Shown in pieces: positions 1 through 8,155 of a stretch of 22,173 nucleotides of DNA (position 1 is the stretch's first letter; every line of letters begins with the position of its first letter). The notes below the pieces were generated by a model. That model had not been told where the DNA came from. It was given only the letters and a program-made list of their open reading frames with translations, and did no database searches. Location: the NCBI GenBank assembly GCA_001275005.1, contig JWZX01002896.1, positions 1 through 22,173 on the forward strand. The letters run 5' to 3'. This stretch comes from Chrysochromulina tobinii (lineage: Eukaryota > Haptophyta > Prymnesiales > Chrysochromulinaceae). Made by a program: the position numbers and the translations under genes.

Positions 1-570
1 CTGTATCCTGGATGAGGGTTGGGCCGCTTTGGATTCTGCTCGTCACCGAGGCGACCAACGCGAGAGCGATCGTGGCAGCGAACATCGTTTGGAGTCGCGA
101 TCGATCGCAGAAGGTCGACAGAAGGACGCGAGGCGCAAGGCAAGAGAACCCGTCCTCTGCTGGGGGCAGACGTGGAGCTCCTTTGGGGAAAAAGGAATCC
201 TCGTGCATCATTAGAAAATTGCAAAATTTTGGGTGACGAAACACAGATTTACATTTCGGCGACGCGCATCGCATGCGGGCGACTCTTGGCGACGTCACCC
301 CTGAGTACCCACAAAGCAAGCCGAGCGCGCGCAGGAGAGAATTCTGAATCGGAGGTGAACTCGAATTACGGCGCCCCGTACTATTGTACGGCTGATGCCC
401 GTATTGCGTATGTAACGCCCATCGCGACCATCGAGCATCGGTACGCGGCGGTCGGACGCACCCCACCGTATTCGAAAGAAACGTTCGGCGGCCACCGACG
501 CACACGTCGAATGCAAGCACCAGGTAAGCACCAGGTTAGCACCGTCCGGCACGGCACACGGCCTTTTTCT
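1..570. other. Left flank, no supported gene
   Basis: I see no convincing coding region here. Open frames exist on both strands, but their translations are Arg/Ala-rich, lack recognisable motifs and overlap one another, as expected of GC-rich DNA. The segment is the 3' flank of the minus-strand gene ending at 571. A short direct repeat (AAGCACCAGGT, then the near-copy AGCACCAGGTT) lies at about 514-541. Confidence 0.5.
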
Positions 571-3373
571 TCAGCCGTTGCTTGCAATTGTGACGCCCGT
601 GCGCAACCCGTCGCGCTCGCAACGGCGCTCGAGCGTCGAGTAAGTTTGGAGCACCCAGCGCTCGGAGGGCGTGAGGTTCGTCAATAGGGCCGCGTCGGCG
701 GCGAGGGCGGCGGTGGTGGGGAGCTTCGCCCCGGCAGCTTGCAGCACGCGCGCAAGCCATGCGTGCGCAGCAGCCGCGTGCGCCCAGTTGGTTGGGAGCA
801 ACAAGGCAAGGTGCGCCTCGACAACGCGCGGGCTGCGGTCCTCGCCGGTGACATAGTGGATCCCGAAGTGTACCGAGCGCACCGACTGCGGGTTCGGGCG
901 CTGCTTCTCCCCAACGCCCTTGATGATGAGGAGCAGCATCGGCTCGTGCAGCAGCGAGGCAAGCAGGGCGAAGAAGCTCTGTCGCTCGTCAGGATCGAGG
1001 TAATGGAGGGAGAACGAGGCGAGCAGCAGGTGCGGCTGGCGCTCAGTACGGCGCTCCAGTTGTCCAAAGAGCTCACGTACGAGTGCGCTCACGCCCGGCG
1101 CGGCGCTCGTCAGGTACTGGTCGGCGGCCTGCTCAGGCATGAGTGCGGGCCGGCCGTTGAGCGAGGGTTTCGTCATCGCCTCGAAGGCGCGGCGGAAGCG
1201 CCCGCTCGAGGAGGCGACGTCGATCGGCCACAGCCTGCAGTCCTGCTCTTCCCCCGCATGCTCGTGAAGGGCAATCTGCGCTCCAAGGCAGGCCGCGCAC
1301 GTGCCCGCGCCGAGGTCGCTGATCGAGAGCGGCGCGTCGCTAGGTACGCCCGGGGCGCACTCGAGCATCCAAAGGACAGCCTGACGCGCGGCCGCGACAC
1401 GTGGTACGTGCAGCCGCTGCGCATACAGCGCCGCAAACCCGGGCATCGCGTACTGCTCAAGCGTCCAGCACGCGGCGGGCTTAGCACGCCTCTCGAGCGG
1501 CGTGCGCGGGTCGAGCCAACTGGAGGCAGACCAGCTCTTGAAGGCGGCCTGCGCGGCCTCAAGCTCGAGGGGGCTCGCCTGCGGAGGGCAAGGTCATCCG
1601 TGGTCATCCGAGGTCATCCGAGGTCATCCGAGGTCATCCGAGGTCATCCGAGGTCATCCGAGGTCATCCGTGGTCATCCGAGGTCATCCGAGGTCATCCG
1701 TGGTCATCCGAGGTCAACAGAGGTCATCCGTGGTCATCAGTGGTCAGCTGTGGTCAGCTGTGGTCATCCGTGGTCATCAGGAGTGGCTCTCAGTGTGGCA
1801 CTCAGTGGGACTCAGAGGCACTCTGGGCTCGAGCTCGATGGGAGCTCGCCTCGAGATGCAGCTTGTGGGTGAGAGCGTTGAGGACGAGCTTGAGGGAGGC
1901 GCGCATCTTGTCCATAATCTCGGGGGGCACAGGTAGGACAGGTGGCATGCCGCCCTTGGCCAACGAGACGGCAAAGTCGCTCGACACGCCCAGTCGCTGA
2001 CTCAAGCTCGCAAGGTCTGCTTGCATCAGCGAGGCAAGAGCCCCAAGCCCGCTGTGCCCACCAAGGGCGCATCGCCTGAGCACGATGGCGGTCGCATTGT
2101 GCTTCGACTGCGCCGCGTCATCAGCCGGCTTGCCGGGACGCGCGTCAGAGGCGTTCAGAAGGCGGAGGCTGCTGCTGCCCGAGACGGCGCTTATAGATGC
2201 GCGGGCAGCGTGGGCGGCGCGAAAGCCGAAAGAGGACAGGGCATCCGGATGCTTCGACACGGCCGTGCCGGGCTCGGACGTGTTCGGTCGAGCGTCTGCG
2301 TTTGCTGTGGAAGGCACATGCTCGGTGGCTGCAGCCTTCGCCTCGGCGGTTACTGGCTCGGCCAAGGGGCTGGGAGGTTCGGCGGTCACAGGTTCGGCGG
2401 TCCGCAAGGCGTTCGCGCGGCTCAGAGCGGCCGCACGCGCTTGGGTGCGGGTAGCCTCGTTTGCGGCGACGCGTGCGGCGGCGCGTGCGGCAGCTGCGCG
2501 CGCGGCCGCGTCGTTATCCGCCTTGATCGAGCGAACGGCAGCGAATGCTCTGGTAGCCTGGGCAGTAGAAGCTGCTGCAGGAGTTGGAGCAGAAGCTGCA
2601 GCAGGTGTTGCAGTAGAAGATGCAGCAGGATTTGCAGCAGGGACGGTGGGCGCGGCCTCGAGTACCTCCACGTCATTCACAACCTCACCTCCATCGTGGC
2701 CTTCCCTCATTCCAACCTCGGTAGCGTTCTCCGTCTCCCATCTGGTAATCAAGCGGGCATTCTTCTCCCTCGCTGCCGCCTTTCGACTAGCAACGGTATA
2801 CGCCGCCTGCGCGAGCTGCAGAGCGTCGGTGGCCTTGACGCGGCGTGCCTCGCCCACGAGCACGCGCAGCTTACTCACGAGCGAGCTCTCCGTACTCGTG
2901 AGCGCCTCCTCGTGAGCGAGCTGGCATCGCTCCATCAGCTTGACGGCCGCCTCAGCCCTCGCGGCCGCCTCCGCCGCGTTGGCCAGCCTGGCCGCTGCCA
3001 CGGCTTCCCGCATGCTGATGATTGCGGATGAGGTCGCTTGCGCCGGACGCAATCTGTTCATCGCTGCCGCTTCGGCAGCCTTTCTGATCTGCTCCGCCGC
3101 CTTGACAGCGGCCGTGTTCTGTGCTCTTGTGAAGATGGCCGCCTTTGCGACGACAGATGCCTCCCTCGAAGAGTCTTTGTCAAACGGGCGGTCCTCGACG
3201 GTTTTGCAAGCGATGGCCGCTGTGGCGAGCCTCTCAAACACCGAACGGGCCCCAGCTCTCCCCAACAGCTCGTGCGCCTTTCCTTGTCCAGGTGATGTGC
3301 CAATGCTGCTCTCGGCGCAAGTAAGACCTCGCCCAGGCGGGGGCTCAACCGCCTCGAGCTTCGGCTCGCCCAT
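571..3373 (-). CDS. Ala-rich coiled-coil protein with C-terminal methyltransferase-like domain, two exons
   Basis: Predicted join on the minus strand: exon 1 3373-1850 (508 codons), exon 2 1578-571 (335 codons plus stop), both phase 0, 843 aa. Exon 2 stays open upstream of its first Met to a CCCTCCGCAG acceptor, which is why I join it to exon 1. Residues 1-508 are hydrophilic and very rich in Ala, Lys, Arg and Glu, with AEPVTAE repeats and probable coiled coil. I recognise no family there. The C-terminal part resembles a class I SAM-dependent methyltransferase: motif I ISDLGAGT at about 593-601, an acidic strand end WPIDVASS at about 625-632, and LLLASFSLHYL at about 692-702. The substrate is unknown; an Rsm22-like or RNA methyltransferase is only one possibility. 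The fold call is moderate. The alternative is two genes, with the methyltransferase starting at 1446, but that discards 44 coding-like codons. Confidence 0.5.
1579..1849 (-). other. GC-AG intron filled with decamer repeats
   Basis: Predicted intron of 271 nt, sense 5' end GAG|GCGAGC and 3' end CCGCAG|GCGAGC. A GC donor is inferred because the frame then runs phase 0 into phase 0. The interior is mainly a tandem array of 10-bp units. The sequence around both splice sites is a direct repeat: plus-strand 1828-1851 and 1558-1580 share 21 of 24 aligned columns. No transcript evidence is available here; an alternative donor within the array cannot be excluded. Confidence 0.55.
1591..1780. repeat. 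10-bp tandem repeat array, 19 units
   Basis: Nineteen consecutive 10-bp units on the plus strand, mostly AGGTCATCCG or TGGTCATCCG, with a few variants (AGGTCAACAG, TGGTCATCAG, TGGTCAGCTG). In the sense of the surrounding gene the unit reads CGGATGACCW. Because 10 is not a multiple of 3, the TGA in each unit falls in all three frames. There are no unique spacers, so it is not a CRISPR array. It lies wholly inside the predicted intron. Confidence 0.95.
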
Positions 3374-3509
3374 GTGGGCGATCTCCCAGCCCGTTCGCGT
3401 GGACTGGCGGGGCCTTTGAGGGATCGCTCGGGCAGAGGGCCGGAAAGGAAACGTCGGCGGGGCTTCTTGCAGGGGCTTCTTTAAATCTCAAGACGACGCG
3501 TTCTTGCAC

Positions 3510-4919
3510 TCATGACCTTCCCGCCGTCGCGCACATCCCCCTCGCCGGCACCTCGCGGAAGTGGCTCGCCTTGGAGAGCGCCTTCACGTCGGCGTCCACG
3601 TAGCTGCTGCCGAGCACGTCGCTGATGAAGATGTGATCCTCATCAGGCTTGACGCCCTTGAGGTTGATCTCCTCGCCGCTGGGCGTGGCGTACGAGGCGA
3701 CGGTCTCGACGAGCGCGCCGCCATCGGAGAGTCCAAAGACGCCCTGGATCACGCCCTTGCCGTACGTCGTGCCTCCGAGCACCTGGGCGCGGCAGTTATC
3801 CTTGAGCGCTGCGGCGAGCACCTCGGCCGACGACGCGGTGCGCGCGTCGACCCAAATTTGGAGTGGCAGCCCTCCGCCCGCGAGGGGTGCGCCGCCACCC
3901 GGCTCGCGCGAGTAGAGCGGCTGCTGCGCATGGTTCGCGTCCGTCACGTACAGCACGAGCGGCTTGTCCAAGAACAGGCCAGCGATCCCGAGCGCACCAT
4001 CGAGCACTCCGCCGCCGTTGCCACGAAGGTCGAGGATGACGCGCGTGGCGCCTCGTAGCTGCATATCGGCGAGGGCCTCGCGCATGGCGCGTTTGCACTG
4101 CGCGTTGAACTCGTTCAGCTTCACGTAGCCTACCCGCAGCCCGCCCTCGCCCTCGACGAGGTGGTACGTGACAGGGTTGCGCTGCTGAAATGCCTTCTTG
4201 AGCACCACCTCCCGGCTCGGCCCCCCTGCCGCCGGCTTGAGCGTGAGAGAGACGCTGTCGCCGTCGGACTGGATGGCCTCGAGCGCGTCGAAGGACGTCA
4301 TGCCCTCGGCCGCCCGCCCGTTGATCGCCGTCACCACGTCACCGAAGGTCACGCCGAGCTTCGCAGCGTCCGAATCGGCGGGAGGCACGGCGCCGACCGT
4401 CACAGCGCCCGAGTCGGCGATGACCAGGTTGATGCCGACTCCGGTGACATCGTACTTGCCCAGCTTGAACGCCTGCTCCGGCGCGAGCACGCGCGTGTAC
4501 CGGTCGCCGAGCGAGCTGACGAGGCGCGTCGACTCGTCGAGCGCCTGCTGCTCCGTCAAGTCGCTCGCCTCGAGCCGCGTGAGCGTCGCCTTGAGGTCGA
4601 CACCGTTAAACGAGCGGTCGAGAAAGTACTTGTCGACGAGCGCGGCCACCTCACGCGCGACCGGGCTGCCTCTCGGCTCGGCGGCAAGCGACGCGCGAGG
4701 CGGGCCGGCAAGCGACAGGCAGAGCAGCGAGGCGGCGGCCACGCGTGCAGCGGCGGCCACCGCGTGGGCAAATGGCGGCTTCGTCATACGCGGCGGCGTC
4801 CACGCGCATGGTGAGGACTCGGCGGTGGATAGCAACGGGCGGCGCAGTGCCGCGGAAGCAGATCCAGGCGCTGCGGCAGCGGACTGGGTGCCGACAAGGA
4901 CTCGCATATGTTCGTTCAC
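3510..4919 (-). CDS. ctpA: Carboxyl-terminal processing peptidase (CtpA/D1-processing type, S41 family)
   Basis: A single-exon S41 serine peptidase. In plastids this family trims the C-terminus of the photosystem II D1 precursor in the thylakoid lumen. An N-terminal helical domain (about 85-150) is followed by a PDZ domain (about 155-230, with KLGVTFGDVVTAINGR) and the protease core. The strand VILDLRGNGGG is at about 294-304. The Ser-Lys dyad is visible as TASSAE, with Ser363, and TYGKGVIQ, with Lys388. The 25-residue spacing matches characterised CtpA/D1P enzymes. A hydrophobic stretch ending in SLAAEP (about 58-81) resembles a lumen-targeting signal. The start is uncertain. Met1 gives a leader before that signal, whereas Met45 (4787) would put the signal at the very N-terminus. 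Length, 469 aa, is normal for the family. Divergent neighbour: uL18. Confidence 0.93.
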   Translation of the reverse strand: MNEHMRVLVGTQSAAAAPGSASAALRRPLLSTAESSPCAWTPPRMTKPPFAHAVAAAARVAAASLLCLSLAGPPRASLAAEPRGSPVAREVAALVDKYFLDRSFNGVDLKATLTRLEASDLTEQQALDESTRLVSSLGDRYTRVLAPEQAFKLGKYDVTGVGINLVIADSGAVTVGAVPPADSDAAKLGVTFGDVVTAINGRAAEGMTSFDALEAIQSDGDSVSLTLKPAAGGPSREVVLKKAFQQRNPVTYHLVEGEGGLRVGYVKLNEFNAQCKRAMREALADMQLRGATRVILDLRGNGGGVLDGALGIAGLFLDKPLVLYVTDANHAQQPLYSREPGGGAPLAGGGLPLQIWVDARTASSAEVLAAALKDNCRAQVLGGTTYGKGVIQGVFGLSDGGALVETVASYATPSGEEINLKGVKPDEDHIFISDVLGSSYVDADVKALSKASHFREVPARGMCATAGRS

Positions 4920-5090
4920 GGGTGACCCGCAATTAGTAACCTTTCACGGTTGAGGAATCGCCTCTGGTAGCCTTCTGCCCAGTCGCGCCGCAGATGTTTT
5001 CACATCTCGTTGGTTACGAGGAGCTCCGAGGTCGTAGGGAGCTCTTTCCTGGACTGTCTCTCCTCCCAGCTCTCCCGTCAGTCCTTCGCC
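4920..5090. promoter_or_regulatory. Divergent intergenic region between CtpA and uL18
   Basis: 171 bp separate the two start codons (303 bp if CtpA starts at Met45). Both flanking products are plastid-type proteins, so a shared bidirectional promoter is plausible. I see no clear TATA box or named motif. The call rests on geometry only. Confidence 0.45.
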
Positions 5091-5760
5091 ATGCCTCGCC
5101 TCATCGCTGGTCTGCTGCTGCTGGCGACGTGCTCGCATGCGCTCGTCACGCTGCTGCCTGCCGTCGCGCGCTCTAGCCGCGCCGGCACCGTCGAGATGAA
5201 GCACCCTGACTATTTCCAGCGCATCGCTCGCTCGGAGGCGGGCCGGCCACGCCTCTGCGTCTTCCGGTGCGTGCCCTATCCGCCGCGAGGCGCGCAACGC
5301 CTGACTGTAGCTCGAGGAGCAGCCTCATGTGCGGAGGACGCAGAAAGGCTGCTGGGCATCCAGCGGGGTCCACCTGGACCTCTATTGGAGGCCGGCATGA
5401 CCTGCGTCGCCCTCCTTCCAGTTGGCTGCATTGCCTGCGCGCGCGCCTAGTTGATGAAGGCACGCCTCTCACGTGCTCTGGTCGCGTATTGCCGCGCACA
5501 GCTCCAACAACCACATCTACGGCCAGGTGATCGACGACAGCAAGGACGCCGTTCTCGTTGCGGCCTCGACGACTGAGGCAGAGATGCGCGAGGGCAACAC
5601 GGCCAATCAGGAAGCGGCCACAGCGGTGGGCAAGCTGCTTGCAGCGCGCGCGCTTGCCAAGGGCATCGACAAGGTCTACTTTGACCGCAATGGCAAAAAA
5701 TACCACGGGCGCATCATGGCGCTCGCCGATGGCGCGCGCGAGGGCGGCCTCAGCTTCTGA
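5091..5760 (+). CDS. rpl18: Plastid ribosomal protein uL18, nuclear-encoded, two exons
   Basis: Predicted join 5091-5266 and 5502-5760, 144 aa. uL18 binds 5S rRNA in the large ribosomal subunit. The exons meet inside an Arg codon (CG|C), giving RPRLCVFR followed by SNNHIYGQVIDD, which is the family's conserved core. Exon 2 continues with GNTANQEAATAVGKLLA, DKVYFDRNGKKYHGR and MALADGAREGGLSF, the usual uL18 ending. The first 17-18 residues (MPRLIAGLLLLATCSHA) form a hydrophobic signal-peptide-like core, followed by an Arg/Ser stretch. This is the bipartite leader expected for a plastid with an ER-derived outer membrane. The start at 5091 is chosen because it begins exactly at this leader; an upstream ATG at 5010 in the same frame would bury it. 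In most red-lineage algae rpl18 is on the plastid genome, so a nuclear copy is notable. Confidence 0.92.
5267..5501 (+). other. uL18 intron, GT-AG, non-repetitive
   Basis: 235 nt, donor TTCCG|GTGCGT, acceptor GCGCACAG|CTCC. Removing it restores the uL18 core in frame. Unlike the minus-strand introns of this window it contains no decamer array, so it serves as a local example of an ordinary intron. Confidence 0.88.
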
Positions 5761-6467
5761 GCGCGAGGCTCCCGCTCTGCGGGCGGACGCTGGTGTAATA
5801 GCTGACTATGCGGAGCTGTGAGGCCGCGGGCGCCGCTGCGATCGGGGCAGGCGCACGCGCGCGCGCTCCGAGCGTGCACCATGCCACGCGCACACTCACA
5901 ATTGGCTGCGCTTCCCCCTAGTACTCCTCCCGTTCCCATTACGGATTACTCTGCCGGTCTGTCCTCTAAAGCTCTATGCGTCCGAAAGCGCGATGGCGCC
6001 CATCGTACGGTAGCGACAGCGTGAGAGATGTTCAGCATATCAGTACGCTCGATATTTCACACTCGGATGACACCGAACAGCGAACACACGAGATTATAGC
6101 ACCCGAACCGAACGTCGATTCGGTGCACATGCGCTCAGGTAACGCTCAGGCTCACACAACGACACATGAGTCATGACTCGCCATGACGTGCACCTCACAG
6201 CTCTCTCTAACGACAGTAACTGACCGGACGTGTGACGACATGACTCCGACAAAATTCGGGTGACGCCGGGATGCCGTCGTACGGTAGGCTGTGCTTATAG
6301 CTGTGCTCATCGCGCGTCAGCATGGCACTTCCACACAGCGGCATCGTCGCCGCCGCCGCTGCTGCTGCCCGCACGTGCGCGCTCGTAACGGCGCTCGTAA
6401 CGGCGCTCGAAATGGCCCTGAGTGCCTTGAGCCAACATGGCCAGCCATCACCTGATGAGGGAGGCAA
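5761..6467. other. Convergent intergenic region
   Basis: About 700 bp between the uL18 stop and the stop of the minus-strand gene at 6468. No supported gene. It must hold both 3' UTRs. A small 12-bp repeat (GCGCTCGTAACG, about 2.6 copies) lies near 6379-6413. One copy of a 29-bp direct repeat lies at 6421-6449; its partner spans the neighbouring stop codon. Confidence 0.6.
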
Positions 6468-6498
6468 TCAGTGCCACGAGCCCACGTGGCCAGCCATC
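6421..6498. repeat. 29-bp direct repeat flanking an introner-like fragment
   Basis: Copies at 6421-6449 and 6470-6498 match at 25 of 29 positions. They are separated by 20 bp (6450-6469) whose minus-strand reading contains GATTGCCTCCCTCATCAG. This is the same element that ends intron 1 of the antiporter gene at 12809-15766. The insert supplies the stop codon of the gene ending at 6468. Confidence 0.85.
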
Positions 6499-7694
6499 TT
6501 GCGAGTAGCATCGACCTTGCTCAGGTCCGGCACGGTAAAGCATGCCTTGTACGTCGACGTGTCGCATAGGCCCGCCGCCACGATCTCGGGCGGGCTCTTG
6601 GTCCATGTGTTGCGGTAACTCTCGACCGTGTAAGTGTTCTGTTTGCCTTTGACTGGGCGACCGATGATCTGCGTGGAGTTGTACACGGGGTCGTCGCACG
6701 CAAACTCGTTCGACTTGACCGTGCAGAGCATCTTGCTCTTGCCATCACGTCCAGGGTCACGGATCTGGAACGGCGGCTTGTATTTCAGATCGCACCGGAC
6801 GGTGCAGTTTGGCAAGACCTTCTCCGCCGGGTCTTGGTAGCCGGCCATCGTTGTACTTTCGTAGAACGGAAGCTCGTTGATCTTGCCGCCCACCGCCGCG
6901 ATCAGGTGCTGCCGGCCCGCCTGGTAGCTGACATAGTTGCCCGGCCGCCGCGAGGCCGACCGGTGGTCGCCCTTGAGGTAGTCGTCAACCTCGGGCACGC
7001 ACGGCTCCGCATTGGAAGATTTAGACTCCTCCTTGACCCCCGTGGCGAAGGCGGAGCCCTTCTGCGTGTACATCGTGTCCGAGTTGGAACCCTTGGGTGG
7101 GCGCACCAAGTGCGAGCGGTTCTTGGTCATCTCACCGTACGTCGTCTCCATCCACCAGTCGTTGCCCGTGCTCGCCTTGAGATCTGAAGGGTTGTAGCTC
7201 TTGTCAGAACGCTCCTCCGCCCAGTTGCCGCAGAGCACGCGCGCATCGTACGAGTTGACGCCGAACACGTGGCCGGGGCACATGACATGCTCCGTGCGCT
7301 CCTGCCGCAGCCCGTTGACCTGGATCGCTGTCGGGTGGTCGGGCACGTTGGTCGGCAGCGATCGCTCAAGCCCGCTCGTCTCGTTGTAATGCTGCACCTT
7401 CACCGGCGGCGGCAGAACGGTAGGCTTCGCGGGGCGCGCCATCGAGTTGGCAAATGCCTTGGATTCGTTGTTGATCGCCTCGCCAAACAGCTTGCCCTGA
7501 ATGTTAGGGTTGGTCATCGCCGCCTTGGTGTCGGCGACCGTCTGGCCGGAAATCCACGAGGCACGATAGTCGAGCGACGCAGTCGTGTAGGGCGTGATCG
7601 GGTTAATGCCGGGACTGCTGCCCACGCCGTTGCCCGACCGATTCGTACGAAAGATCGGCGACGGCGTGCTGTTTCCAGCCCAATAGCACGGCAT
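6468..7694 (-). CDS. Hypothetical protein, no recognised domain
   Basis: I do not recognise this family. The frame is open from 7832 (454 aa). I prefer the Met at 7694 (408 aa, MPCYWAGNSTPSPIF) because the 46 residues before it look like translated UTR (Arg/Ser/Ala-rich), while composition becomes protein-like from there. The product is soluble and polar, rich in Asn, Thr, Lys and Tyr, without signal peptide, membrane segment or low-complexity tract. It has scattered Cys residues and Trp/Tyr-rich stretches such as NDWWMETTYGEMTKNRSH and YVSYQAGRQHL. Such balanced composition in a GC-rich genome supports a real conserved gene, perhaps cytoskeletal or flagellar, but that is a guess. The last eight residues are encoded by one arm of a 29-bp duplication and may be recently altered. 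Confidence 0.65.
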   Translation of the reverse strand: MPCYWAGNSTPSPIFRTNRSGNGVGSSPGINPITPYTTASLDYRASWISGQTVADTKAAMTNPNIQGKLFGEAINNESKAFANSMARPAKPTVLPPPVKVQHYNETSGLERSLPTNVPDHPTAIQVNGLRQERTEHVMCPGHVFGVNSYDARVLCGNWAEERSDKSYNPSDLKASTGNDWWMETTYGEMTKNRSHLVRPPKGSNSDTMYTQKGSAFATGVKEESKSSNAEPCVPEVDDYLKGDHRSASRRPGNYVSYQAGRQHLIAAVGGKINELPFYESTTMAGYQDPAEKVLPNCTVRCDLKYKPPFQIRDPGRDGKSKMLCTVKSNEFACDDPVYNSTQIIGRPVKGKQNTYTVESYRNTWTKSPPEIVAAGLCDTSTYKACFTVPDLSKVDATRKMAGHVGSWH

Positions 7695-8155
7695 CTTCGC
7701 TGCGCTGCGCTGCTCGGCTGCGCTTGGTCCCACTGCTCGCGCTTGGAACGACAAGAGGTCGAACGAAAGAACGGCGGCGCGTGGGCGCTTGGAACGGCGT
7801 TTTGTTGGGGATGTCCGAATTGGTCCGCGCAATACGCCTCCCCGACTCCCCTTGTCCGGAGATCTGAGCCGGACCTTGTCTCTTTGACTGAGTGACTCTG
7901 TCCATGAAATTAAGATGTGATAGCCGCACGCTTGGAGGGTGGTATACTGTATTCCGTGATAGCCGCACGCGTGGGGTATAACCCCCTTTCAAAACATTGC
8001 GGTAGCGCCCCCCCGGAGTCCCCGCGATGCGCTTCGCATTCGTCGGAGGGCTCGACGTGTGCGCGCTCTGCATGGTCGGCACGCAGCATGTGTGCTGTGG
8101 TGAGCTCTGCTGAGCTTGTGCGGCACGTCTCGGCGTGGAGGGCTGCGCCAGGATG
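7695..8155. other. Upstream region of the 6468-7694 gene, 15-bp direct repeat
   Basis: Between the preferred start of the hypothetical gene (7694) and the stop of the C2-protein gene (8156). No other gene is supported. GTGATAGCCGCACGC occurs exactly twice, at 7917-7931 and 7956-7970, a 39-bp period, each followed by a G-rich stretch and GGTATA. On position it could be part of the promoter of the minus-strand gene to its left or of the 3' UTR of the gene to its right. Confidence 0.5.

Noticed and set aside
19-687. 222-codon plus-strand reading frame at the left edge
   Set aside because: No motif, overlaps the 3' end of the minus-strand gene, composition typical of random GC-rich sequence.
1591-1780. 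CRISPR-like array
   Set aside because: Units are contiguous 10-bp repeats without unique spacers, inside a eukaryotic gene.
739-1872. 377-codon plus-strand reading frame
   Set aside because: It is antisense to the methyltransferase-like exon and reads through the decamer array; composition is Arg/Ala-rich with no motif.
2085-2915. 276-codon Ala-rich plus-strand reading frame
   Set aside because: Antisense to the Ala-rich exon; composition mirrors it and no family feature is seen. Choice between strands rests on the spliced continuation on the minus strand.
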